From Linanthus parryae (taxonomy: Eukaryota; Streptophyta; Magnoliopsida; Ericales; Polemoniaceae), in NCBI GenBank assembly GCA_023055425.1, contig JALGPY010000006.1, forward strand, positions 68,976,127-69,040,126: DNA of 64,000 nt, given 5' to 3'. Made by a program: the position numbers and the translations under genes. The notes under the pieces are model-generated. The model was not told the DNA's origin, did no database searches, and saw only the letters and a list, made by a program, of their open reading frames with translations. Of the stretch, positions 48,501 to 59,009 are shown piece by piece (the first letter of the stretch is position 1; each line of letters opens with the position of its first letter).

Positions 48501-49635
48501 AGGATTGTTCGTGTCCACTAGAGAGTAGTTATCCTCTCAATTTGTGATGAATGATATTGGTAGGGCGAGAAGGCTTGTCGTTCGTTCATTGAAACTTCTT
48601 ACATTGTCTCTAGAGGCGCACACCTAGAAGATGCTTGAACGATTCCATATACTGGACCCAAATCCATGTGATACTCCTGTAGCTCATCGAAATATTTTAC
48701 AAGCCTGAAAATATTCCTTAAAAGACACCATACAAGATTGACCAGATGACCAGAGTTCCCGATTCAGTGGGAGTCTTCTATGCACTATGGTTTGTACTAA
48801 GACCCCACAAACCTTATGCAATCAGAGGAGTGGATTTTAGGAAATCCAACTTATGCCACAAGATTGCAGTCACAACGATACTCAAATTAATCTATACGAT
48901 GGATCACGTGCTATGACTATCGAAGATGATGCTTCGAATAGTTAGTTATGTATGCTAACTAGGGTGGGGACCTAGATGCACACAGATCCAACTCAGGATA
49001 TCGTCCATGCTTGATTACAGAAGCATTGCATGGGACAACAACATAAGTGTTACACGATCACTCCATCGACCATGGAAGCGAAGCACGATTGCCTGCTCTG
49101 TCACCGGGAAGATATGTGTTTTAGAAAAGAAGGTTTCTGTTAAGCTTATGAGCTATCGATAAACCTATTACCATGAGTTGTGATGGCATATGGCTATGGC
49201 ACTACGGTAAAGTCAAACACATAGAAAAGGGTACCATTTCACAAATGGTGAAATGACTACCTGAAGCGTAATCTTGGAGTGGATCAACTACGAGCCAAAG
49301 TGTAGTCTCCTCCCGTTCCTAAGCCACCTATGAATTGTCTTTGTGGATTTCGTTAGAAAATCGAGACTTGGTAGTCGATCACTAGCAATATGATTGAAGA
49401 GCGTACGAGACATTGATGATTGGATTCTAATTAGATGTGATTGATTATGCTACATGTTGTTTTGATACGTGTATGATACATTTACATATCATGTACTAGC
49501 ATAGAACATGTCATGCAGACACTAGGTCGGCTCTCTCACACGAGTGACTGCCTTTACAACATCCTGGATAGTCTGGGTGAGTAGAAGATGAGACAGAATC
49601 CTGATAAGTGCTAGAATCCTATGATATGATATGAG
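45540..49635 (+). pseudogene. Decayed Ty1/copia polyprotein (SIRE/Angela-like)
   Basis: The coding sense survives only as short pieces with many stops and shifts. The clearest are reverse-transcriptase remnants: LNIDDTLLASGD near 48463-48500 (the YVDD-type catalytic box, Tyr-Val lost), MLERFHILDPNPCDTPVAH at 48631-48690, and a stretch near 48746 beginning MTRVPDSVGVFYALW. RNase H follows with GDLDAHRSNSGYR near 48967-49006. The order matches copia RT-RNase H. Upstream (45540-48400) protein likeness is too weak to name domains. No complete 5' LTR was found, so the element is truncated or its left part is unrecognisable. Confidence 0.65.
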
Positions 49636-51430
49636 TGCTGGGAATTGTATTCAGAAAGCCATATTTATGGTTGAATTATTATTCCTTAATGGATAAATGT
49701 TTTCATTTTAATTTATCAAACACGAGAGTGTGCAAATTATATTTATTATTTTCCATATGAATATGCATTATAAAGTCCAATGTTCCATACCTAAGACAAT
49801 CGTACATGAAGACGAGTTCGGGCATGCGCGAGATTGATTGCCAGTTATTTATAGAATATAAGTAAGGGTTCACAGTCTAGATGATTTTGGACAAATCATC
49901 GGAATCACTGTAGTTTAACATTATAGTGACACATCTCGATCAAGGAAACGGTATAGTTTCAACTTGTTACACTAGCATACTTTTTGTATGTTGAACAGGA
50001 CCGCCATATGAAATATAATTATCTCGGACTGACCGAAGTGAGATAATGTAATATTTCATTGTTATTGGTAATATTTGAAACTCTTAATCTATGATTGTTT
50101 ATTTCCACACAAATCATGATTATTTATTATTTTGATATATTGAGTGAGATTCAAATGCGAGTCAACAATCCTGATATATTGGATAATGATTGTTAAGATT
50201 TGGTGAAAGCTAATCGAATCTTAGAATCCACGTCTCGTATGAGAATGATGTGCCCTTCTGGGAGCTCACTAGATTTTGTTATTTCAAGTCTGGCCAGTTG
50301 GTTATTTGTAACCAGACATAACGAATAAGGGATGAGCGATTTAGATCAGGGAATACATAAGATGTTGATGAGATCGAAATTGTCAGTAAGACTAGATGAG
50401 CATTAACAGGTATCTATAATCTTAACGTGGGAAGTTATCTTATATTAATAACAGGAGCTCATACATAATGATGAGAATAAATGTCGGAGTGAAATTATAG
50501 TTTTATGGTGGAGTAAACTATAATTAATAATTAGTTTTGAATTTAATTCGGGTTGAATTATGAGTTCAAATATTTTATTGGGAGCCGATTCATTTATTTT
50601 CTCCAGAGCCCCCCCTATGTAGTCCAACATAAGCGTGATCATGTGATTCACAAGTGTTTTTGAGTCTCAAGTGCGTGGAATGTGAATTATGTATGGTATT
50701 TTATAGTTGATGGGTAGTACTATAAACTATATGATTAGGACTTAATTGCAAGCTAGACTAAAATTTGTAGGGAGGGACTTGCTATGTAAAGTTTTCCTAC
50801 AAGGGACTTGTGGCAATTATGGGTATTTCTAATATTAGGGTTAGTAATATGTCTCTATAAATAGTCAACCATAGCTCTTAAGTAATATGTCTCTATACAT
50901 CTTTTACACACAAGAGAGAAAAACCCAGCTGTGCATCCATTAGCTTTTTCATGTTCAAATAACCATTGAACTTGAATCGGAGCTTGGATCATACGTCGGA
51001 AGGCTTCCAGACATACCATATTCTGTTTTTGGGTGTTTAGGCCTAGATAACAATCTCGGATCGCTTTTGGTAAAACATGAAAGTTGTAGATCTCGGAAAA
51101 ACAAAGAGAAACTAAAAAAACAATGCTTCGATCGGAGTTGTATAGTTCCAGATATCGCCGGTCAAAGTTTCTGGTCCGCAGTTGATTTTCAGCAGGATCT
51201 GAATTCGGTTTTCGAAGCATAACTAAAGCTACTTGTGTCGGATGAAGACAAGACATTAATGAAAATCATGTATCTTGACGAGACAGACGCAATGGCATAG
51301 GTTCCGATGTCAAATTCAGAACAGAGCTTCGTCAATGGCTGGTCAAATTCTCGGGATTCACGTCGTCCCAGTCCGGATGGACTGTGGTAAGTTTTATTCC
51401 GCAAGCTAACTTATTACAATAATTTTTTGA
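49636..51430 (+). repeat. Probable 3' LTR of the decayed copia element
   Basis: Starts TGCTGGGAATTGTATTCAG directly after the RNase H remnant. It contains GGACTGACCGAAGTGAGATA near 50030, a block I associate with SIRE-like LTRs. A promoter-like region with TATAAATAG is at 50856-50864, followed by a leader (ACACACAAGAGAGAAAAACC). The right border is not defined by a clear CA end or target duplication. Confidence 0.5.
50856..50864 (+). promoter_or_regulatory. TATA box of the copia LTR
   Basis: TATAAATAG with an A/C-rich start region 30-60 bases downstream, in the position expected for the U3/R transition of a copia LTR. Activity is not implied. Confidence 0.45.
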
Positions 51431-52262
51431 ATGCCTATGATTAATTCTATGCATAAATCACGTGGTCCGGGATAAATCTCGTCAAATTTTCCCTTCAATG
51501 AGACGCCTATCATATGAGGCGTATGGCCTATGATATGACCTAGACATCTATCACTAGTGCAAGACGCCTGTCAGACAGTTTTAGTTGCCGCATTGGAATA
51601 AGTTTCAATGTGAGATTGGTTTATGGCCATTCGAACATGGTTAGTACCCCAATCCATGTATAGTCTGCGTAGAGAAAGCCAGATGAGAGAATTGATTTCG
51701 GTTTGCATATGTGTGACGTTCAGTACTCGGGTTGGTAGCCATAAGGGCTATTGGACTTACATCTGCATAATGGTCCTTATGGGATAAGACATGTGCTCTG
51801 ATTAGAGTTCAAACACTATGGCACATATCTTCCAAGATAACGTGTTCCGATGAGTGACACGAGGTGGCGAGTAGAACTAGTCCCTGATATTCCTCGTCGT
51901 GTGAGCCTCGTTGATCATATAAGAATGATTGACACTGTATACCCTTAGTACTTTTATCCGTGTCGTAGGGAGACGGGTTGGTGGTGCTACTTTAGCGTGA
52001 CACCTTACGGCTATGAATGATTCGGCCTTCCGGACACTGCTAGGAAAGCAGCTGAGCCGAATCAAAGCGACACAATGGATGGAAAGGAAGATTCTCATTG
52101 CACCACTCTTTGTTATTTCAATTGGGCCCACCTACAAGATCTTATGAGATCATGCAGGATAGGAATATAATAAAGGAGATGTAGACTCATTTGAGCACGG
52201 CCTCCGGGACGAGGTAGGTGCTCATTGTCTACGAGATGACAATTGATCGAATCTGGGTGATA

Positions 52263-52264
<2 letters not shown>
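51431..52264. other. Retroelement-like non-coding DNA
   Basis: No gene. Repeated wording such as GACGCCTATCATATGAGGCG (51499 onward) and the CGTGTCGTAGGGAGACGGG region suggest more LTR or leader sequence, but no borders are visible. Confidence 0.35.

Positions 52265-52321
<57 letters not shown>
52265..52321. repeat. (AT)n microsatellite
   Basis: About 28 AT units. The Helitron end starts directly after it, in keeping with insertion into an AT dinucleotide. Confidence 0.95.
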
Positions 52322-52322
<1 letters not shown>

Positions 52323-52710
52323 TAGCAAATGACCCATGCCCGTAGGGCACTTATAAATTATATTTGTTATCTTGAAATAAATTTAGATAATAAATTGATA
52401 TGGATGTAATTTTTTGAGTAAACAGATTAATACATCACATTTAATGAGATAAACATGTTTTTTGAAAATATAAACAATACCGCATTATCTTATTAGAATA
52501 AATGGATAAGATTAGGTTTTTAAAAATCTATACGAAATCTTGACATATGATATCCTATAACTGAACTGATTTTAATTTTTTCTTCAGGAAAAAGATGTCA
52601 TTTAAATCAACGGTCCAGAATGTCTCAAGACATTTTTAAAGATTAGATGGCTAGGATCTTCTCATCTAGATTTTTTGCAGGGAAACACCTAGCTGATTTA
52701 TTATATATAT
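52322..52710 (-). mobile_element. Short non-autonomous Helitron
   Basis: On the minus strand the 3' end reads TGCCCTACGGGCA (5-bp stem, 3-base loop), eleven bases, then CTAG followed by host T. This is the standard Helitron terminus (hairpin, 10-12 bases, CTRR, insertion at A/T). The opposite end near 52710 reads ATATATATAATAAATCAGCT, similar to the 5' starts of small plant Helitrons, but the expected leading TC is not intact. About 390 bp, no coding capacity. Confidence 0.6.
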
Positions 52711-53540
52711 ATTGCATTGTTTTCTAAAGGTAGAGTGTGCCTGCTTCTAGCTCGTCTCGTATGAGTTTAGATTATGGAACTCCCTAAATGCAGGTTCTCT
52801 CAACAGTGACACACCAAGGACGCAAAACACTTTGGTAAATGATTATAGCTGGAGATTGAGGGAGACTAGATGAACTGTGATTATGCAACCCCACTGTGCG
52901 AGTGGGAGAATCTAGCATTTGGTGCGCCCATGTGGGGTTCCCAATGCAAATATTAGAACCTTATGGGGTTAGCTCAGTAATGCTCGAACTTTATGGGGTT
53001 AGTAGCAAAGGCATAAACCCTAGGGGGTTATATTGCAAACTAGGTATAAGTCTGTCTATATAAGGAGAGAGCCTCCTACATTATTTTGTGCACTACTGTG
53101 TAGAGATCATGTGCTGATCAAAGACTGTTCTAGGAACCCTAACCTCTCTCTCTAACTAGCCTCCAGTGGTGGAACTTGGTGTGAACAAGACCTCTCGTCC
53201 TAGTGATTCGATCTAGAATGTGGGAGCAAGACGTTGGTGCGTAAAAACAAGCAATCTACGATCATCAGCTGCGCTAGGAGCTTAGGCGAAGAGGCACCCA
53301 CATAAATCTTATACTTTATTATGTGTTTGGATCTATGTATGCTTAGATCAGTTTCTTCCTTCACTAATACATCTAGTGCGCAACAGGCTGAGCTATCGGC
53401 TCTTGAATACGGGACTGAACTTGCTTTACATCATAATATTTTATGTGTTGATATCAATAGAGGTTGAGCTCATCAGAATGCACCCATATTTTCAGAATAA
53501 AGGGTATATTTTAGCCGTTTGGACTTGTTGTAACAGAATT
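52711..53540. other. LTR-like non-coding DNA
   Basis: Repeated GGGGTTAG phrases (TTATGGGGTTAGCTCAG, TATGGGGTTAGTAGCAAAG, TAGGGGGTTATATTGC) and a segment CTAACCTCTCTCTCTAACTAG resembling the 3' end of a retroelement LTR. No gene is seen. Confidence 0.4.
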
Positions 53541-53566
53541 CCTGTTTCAGAGCTCTAATACCAGTT
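53541..53566 (-). other. Stub of a further TRIM internal segment with primer site
   Basis: TTTCAGAGCTCTAATACCAGTT stands directly left of the left LTR, exactly as it stands left of the right LTR (54725-54740). On the minus strand it is a second primer site (TGGTATTAGAGC) after an LTR, which means the left LTR once began another unit. Similarity ends after about 26 bases. Confidence 0.7.
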
Positions 53567-55186
53567 TGTTATAACTTGGGGCTATTCAAGCAAGAACAAC
53601 GAAAGCAAAACAAGAACGAGACAGATATTTAACGAATTCGTAACGAACCTGCTAGCTACCTCCACGGCTAGAACCAGATATTTTATTAAAAGAGAACCCG
53701 ATTACAATGCACGTCGTGGCCGGAACGGCCACGGCGGCCACCCGAAAAAAACCCACCTGTCACACACTCTAATAAACTCTCAAGCTTTAATTACCAAGCC
53801 ATGTGTGTTATGTTTTTTTACCAAAGAGCATGTCCTTTATATATACCCATGTGTGGCAAAGTAGTGACTTTGGCACAAAGCCATAAACCACCGTCTCACA
53901 ACATGGAAACGTTCCATGTCCATGTTTCCGCCTTGAATTTGATTAAATATTTCCTCACGGCCTTTGATATACTTTTCCAAATTTGATTGCAAGTCAAAAC
54001 CCAACAAATCTCCACCTTGACTTGAATCGTCTCAGCAACCTGAACCAGAACCTGATGTTTCTCTCCTCAAACCTGAACCGGATGCGTCTACCATAACTAG
54101 ATCAAGCACGCCTCCCCAAACAGATGTTCTGCAACTGTATGCGAAACTCAAATCGCCAAATCGTTGCTCCAACTACCATGTGTTCCTGCAACGAATGCGC
54201 CCGATGTCGTTGCGTTTCCAGAAACAGAAACAAGTGCTCCAACCAGAACTAGACTCGAATACATTCAATGAGAAAGCACGGCCGAATGTATTCCCGATGC
54301 GCCCAATTGCGCCAGAAAAATACACCATGACAGAATGCCCATATGTCATCCAGACCAGATGCACCAATGACGAGTGCCACGAATTGTCATGCCAGATGCG
54401 CCCCGTATACCTCAGATGCGCCAGATGCTTGCCAGAAACAGATCACACCAGATGCGAGCTCAATGCGTGTCATGGTACACAGTAAAAAATCCAGATGCAC
54501 GCCAGAACAAAAATCGTGCATAAGGCGCGCCAGAACCATAAATAGATGTGCGTGCCAGAAATCTCACGCGCCAGATGCTCCATGTTGTTGCTCCAACTCC
54601 AACGAGTTCTTGAAACGCATGAGCCAGAACCAGATCCAATTCACACGCCAGATGCCCAACGCCGGGAGCCGGGGTTCCAATATCTAGGTGAAACTCAAAG
54701 CTAGGGTTTCGACTCTTGTTTCAGAGCTCTAATACCAGTTTGTTATAACTTGGGGCTATTCGAGCAAGAACGACGAAATCAAAACAAGGACGATACATAT
54801 ATTTAACGTGGTTCACTAACGAATTCCTAACGAACCCGCTATCTACCTCCACGACCATAACCATATATTTTATTGAGAAGGGAATCCAATTACAATGCAC
54901 GCCGTGGCTGCGGCGGCCACCCGAAACACACCCACCTGACACACACTCTAATTAATCTCTTAAGCTTTAACTACTAACCCGTGTGTGTTGTGTTTTGTAC
55001 CAAAGAGCTTCTCCTTCATATATACCCATGTGTGGCAAAGTAGTGACTTGGGAACAAAGCCATAAACCACCGCCTCACAACATGGAAACACTCCATGTCC
55101 ATGTTGATGCCTTTGACTTTGACTACGTCTTTTCTCACGACCTTTGATTTACTTTTCCAAATTTGATTGTAAGTCAAAACCCAACA
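53567..55186 (-). mobile_element. TRIM-like small LTR retrotransposon, part of a truncated tandem array
   Basis: Two direct LTRs, 53567-54006 (440 bp) and 54741-55186 (446 bp), both run TGTTATAACTTGGGGC...CAAAACCCAACA. On the minus strand the right LTR is followed by the primer site TGGTATTAGAGC, and the left LTR is preceded by the polypurine tract CAAGGTGGAGATT, which fixes the orientation. The 734-bp inside (54007-54740) has no retroviral domain. It is rich in the words CCAGATGCGCC and CCAGAAC, so open frames across it (for example 54180-54485) look composition-driven. LTR flanks show no shared 5-bp duplication, as expected if the left side is the start of another, lost unit. The tract and primer site suit a copia-type helper. 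Confidence 0.82.
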
Positions 55187-55484
55187 GAACTTTTGCAACA
55201 TATCTAAAGTCTCTCGTGCAGTGATTGGCAGAGCTCATAGAGCGGCTAAGAATTATATATTAAATAATCATCAAATGTAGCTGTACTTCTCGTTGTTGTA
55301 GCTCCGTTGTATTTTTCGTTTTTGACTTTTTTATTCATGGACATGTATTTTCGTAATAAAGATGGCACATCAGAAGAATAGAAAAACATCACCCAAGAAA
55401 TTAATTTGTGATAGTAGTAAAATTTTACGAATGAATGTATGAATGTGTCCCAAATATCCTCCCAGCCTAGTTTGCAAGACCTGA

Positions 55485-55600
55485 AGTAAATGGGTGTTTG
55501 CTTAGTGGTAGAGCGTTTTTACTTTGAAGCGCTTGCATGAGGTCTCGGGTTCTAAACTGGCTATATGTTATAATTAAAAAAAAAAAAAAAAAAAAAAAAA
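55485..55600 (+). mobile_element. tRNA-derived SINE
   Basis: TTGCTTAGTGGTAGAGCG resembles RNA polymerase III box A and GGTTCTAAACT box B, spaced as in a tRNA. A 25-base A tail (55576-55600) ends it. A 13-base duplication flanks it, TTGCAAGACCTGA (55472-55484) and TTGGAAGACGTGA (55601-55613), with two differences. The total length is only 116 bp, and there is no acceptor-stem pairing, so it is not a tRNA gene. Confidence 0.8.
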
Positions 55601-55625
55601 TTGGAAGACGTGATTTTGTGATAAT

Positions 55626-55963
55626 TATCAAGCCCAATAGTTCATCACAGCAAACAGGCCTCATGACTCTTGGGCCTATCTCTATCATGCAGTATTTAGC
55701 TTAACCCAATTATGATTTATTTCCTCTGTAATCCAGCCCACACTATAAGGGAATTTATGTCATTTTTCTCTTGTACAAAACCCTAAAGGTTTCCCACCGT
55801 TAGATTACATAGTATTAGATCCGACCGTTGGTCTCACTTGTATTTATTCTCCTCGTATGCTCCGTTTAGGGTTAATGAGAATTCATTCGTTTTGTTGCCT
55901 CATCTCTCTCTAAATCTTCTTCCTCTTTTCTCTGGTTTCTCTGAAAACCCTAAAATTCAATCA
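55626..55963 (+). repeat. 5' LTR of the copia element
   Basis: 338 bp; TATCAAGCCCAATAG at the start, AAAATTCAATCA at the end. The left border is slightly uncertain because the two LTRs differ one base upstream (TTATC versus ATATC). Confidence 0.85.
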
Positions 55964-55976
55964 TGGTATCAGAGCC
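55964..55976 (+). promoter_or_regulatory. Met-tRNA primer binding site of the copia element
   Basis: TGGTATCAGAGCC directly follows the LTR end TCA, a perfect complement of the plant initiator Met-tRNA 3' end. Confidence 0.92.
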
Positions 55977-55980
55977 ATAG

Positions 55981-57150
55981 ATGGCGCTCTCAACCACCAC
56001 ATCGTCGGCTTCTACGCTGGTGTACCTTATGTCGAACATTCACAACCTCCTTCCCTTCAACCTAGATAGCTCTAACTTTGTGTTTGGAAACACAAAATAT
56101 CTTCAATCCTTCGAACGCACTCTCTTTATGGCTATCTTGATGGCTCTCTTCCTTTTCCCGCTGAGTATCTCTCTTCCACTGACGGCGTTCCATATCCAAA
56201 TCCAGCGTATACCGCCTGGATCTTACAAGACCAAGCAGTCCTTGCGATTTTGAATGAAACACTTTCTCAAGATGCGTTGACACAAGTTATTGGATCTCTC
56301 ACTTCCAGATCCGCTTGGTCAATTCTTGAGCGTCGCTACACTTCGCTCACCCGATCCAATATCCTACAGCTGAAGTCCAATCTCCAGACGATCCGTAAGC
56401 TTTCTGATTCTATTGATGTGTACATGCAAAATCTTCGTATGATCCGAAACAAGCTCTCTGTCTCCTCTGTTACAATCAACGATGAAGATAAGCTCTTCTA
56501 TACCTTGAATGGCCTCCTGCTGGAGTACAACGCCTTTCAATCGTCTCTTCGTATCCGGTCTGAGCTTCTTACCTTTGAGGAACTCCATGTTCTTCTTAGA
56601 TCTGAAGAAACGATGCTTGATGGTCAGATATGCGCTTCAGACGTCTCAAACCCTAATCCCTCCGCCTTCTACACCACCAGAGGTAGCCGTGGTGGTGGCG
56701 GCCGTTCAGGAAATCGAGGCCGTGGTGGTGGCCATTTTGGTTCTCGTAACGACGGTGGTCGATCTGACTTCCGAGGTGGACGATCCGGTTCCTCTTATTC
56801 TTATGGATACTGGTCCGGCTAGTGGTATGGGTCCGGATATGGAAATGGATTGCGTACCGGGTATGGATACGGGTCCGGTTCAGGTTCTGGATCTGGTTCA
56901 GGATATGGATCTGGTTCGGTTGGGAGCAACTCTGGTCGATACGGTTCACGGGGGAGGTTCTCTGGCTCGGGTCGTGGTAGCCCCGGTCCGGTGACCTGCC
57001 AAATCTGCAGCAACGACTACCATTCGGCGCTTGACTGCTGGCGTCGCATGGACTACGCCTATCAAGGCAGGATGCCACCTCAGCACCTCTCCGCCATGGC
57101 TGCAACCTCCTCTACACCACAAATACCCTCTGATGTCTGGCTCACCGATA
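55981..57150 (+). pseudogene. Copia gag (frameshift and stop)
   Basis: It starts with ATGGCGCTCTCAACCACC five bases after the primer site. The first part (55981 to about 56200) and the main part (56250 onward) are in different frames. The main part holds a gag helix region (LEYNAFQSSLRIRSELLTFE). A Gly/Arg-rich stretch (GGGGRSGNRGRGGGHFGSRN), a TAG at 56820, a Gly-Ser-Tyr repeat and one zinc knuckle CQICSNDYHSALDC (CX2CX4HX4C, complete) follow. The function would be RNA packaging. The N-terminal shift alone would abolish a normal product. Confidence 0.85.
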
Positions 57151-57600
57151 TGACCAGTGACATTTGAAACCTCTCTCTGTCAGAACCTTACAGTGGCAAC
57201 GGTCATGTTACAATCAGTAATGGAAATGCTCTACCCATTCAACACTATGGTACTGTTCATCTCTCAACCTCCAATCGCGCTTTTAAATTTTCCAATACTA
57301 TTCATGTTCCTCATTTATCTGCTAATTTACTTTCTGTTAATAAGTTTTGCATTGAACACAACACTCGTTTTATTTTTGATACAGACTCATTCTACATCCA
57401 GGATGTGGAAACTGGACGAACTCTTTATCAGGGCCGCAGTAGAAATGGAATTTATCCCAGGTCTTATCTTTTTCTCCAATCTGGTCCCCAAGCATTCTTT
57501 GGTCAACGAGTTCAGTCTAAACTGTGGAACTCACGTCTTGGGCATCCTTCAAACTCAATTTTATCTCAGTGGGTTAAATGTTTTATTTTTGCACCTTTAA
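57120..57600 (+). pseudogene. Copia protease remnant and GAG-pre-integrase start
   Basis: The frame reads VWLTDMTSDI then a stop. Copia proteases have Asp-Ser-Gly-Ala directly after WLxD in this place; here the sequence jumps from the first Asp to MTSD, so the catalytic SGA and neighbours are deleted. After the stop the same frame continues with SANLLSVNKFCIEHN and GIYPRSYLF, the usual link to the pre-integrase region. The long frame at 57157-57600 is a shadow in another phase. Confidence 0.75.
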
Positions 57601-58450
57601 AATCAGATAGTTCTTTGTGTGAAGCTTGTTTAGATGGGAAAATGGCAAGAATTCCTTATACCTTGTCTAAAACTCATACTTTTGCACCTTTACATTTACT
57701 GCATTCAGGCGTTTGGGGTCCTGCATCTACCCTGTCTTTTGATGGTTACAAATATTATATCCTGTTTATTAATGATTCTTCTCGCTTCACCTGGTTATTT
57801 CCTCTGAAATTGAAATCTGATGTCCACTTTGGTTTTCCTTCCTATAAACTGTTTGTTGAAAAATTGCTTAACTGCTCTATTAAAATTCTTAGAACAGATG
57901 GAGGTGGTGAATATATTGCTTATATTTACGAAAAATTGTTAGTTGACAATAGTATTACTCACCAAATGTCTTGTCCTTATACAACACAACATAATGGTGC
58001 TGCAGAACACAAACACAGGCACATTATTGAAACAGCAGTGACTTTGCTTCAAAATGCATCCTTGCCTAAAATTTTTGGTTTCATGCTGTAGCCACAGCTA
58101 CTTATCTTATCAATAGAATGCCTAGTATAAATACTTCAAACAAATCTCCATATGAGATTTTATTTAAAGAGAAACATGACTAAAAACACTTAAAAGTGTT
58201 TGGGTGTGCATGCTTTCCTTACTTACGCCATTATTCAACTTCAAAGCTTGATCCTAAAACACATCAATGTAATTTCCTTGGTCATGCCTCTGGATATAAA
58301 GGTTACTTGTGTTAAAGTAAAACTGCTAACAAATTTTACATTAGTCGTGAAGTTATCTTTGATGAATTCTGATTTCCATATCAATCTACTACTTCTACCA
58401 AAATACCTAACACTTCTGTTAATGTTTCAGGTATTCTTGGACCCTACCCT
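57480..58450 (+). pseudogene. Copia integrase (mutated, interrupted)
   Basis: The zinc-binding region shows LWNSRLGHPSNSILSQW and later CEACLDGKMARIPY; the second His of HHCC is not evident. In the catalytic core HSGVWGPA has Gly where the first Asp of the D,D-E triad is expected (HSDxWGP). LRTDGGGEY keeps the second Asp and NGAAEHKHRHI keeps the Glu. A TAG after FGFML (58089) and frame changes break the C-terminal part. The following Pro/Gly/Thr-rich linker to RT (about 58430-58860) is open in two frames. The enzyme would not be able to insert DNA. Confidence 0.82.
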
Positions 58451-59009
58451 GGTTCAGGTGCTGGTCCTCAGCCCCCCTTTTGGTGTGGGACCTGGTGCTA
58501 GTCACCCCTGGGCCATCTCCACGAACCACCCCCTTCCTGGGCCTTGTACCACTCTTGGATCCAGTTTTCATAGTGGGCTTAGGCCTCTTTTCAGATACAT
58601 TGATCAAAACAGGTCACTACACTACCCCTACGGAGGGTCCAGGGTTGATGAAGCCACCTGTTGGGCCTGGGTCTGCCTCTACTGGGCCTAGCCCAAATTC
58701 TGATACTACAAACAAAGGCCCAGACACATATACTACACACAGGCCCAGTCCTGGTACTTCTCAGACCCACAGTCTTGGCTTGGCATTTACCCCTGTTAAC
58801 CCAATGATGAGCTCCCACCCCCAACCCCACCTCCCAAGTGTTTCATCCAATGCAAACCCGTAGTAAGTCCGGCATCAGTAAGAAAAAGTTAATTTTCTCT
58901 ACTTCTACTTCTACTTCTACTTCTTCTCCTCATTTGAATTCTGCAATTTCACACACTGGTCCAACTTTCTTTCAAAGGGGCTTCTCAACACTCTCATTGG
59001 CAAATAGCT

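Noticed and set aside
55490..55575. A tRNA gene.
   Set aside because: Only box A- and box B-like motifs are present. There is no acceptor stem pairing, and an A tail with flanking duplication marks a SINE.
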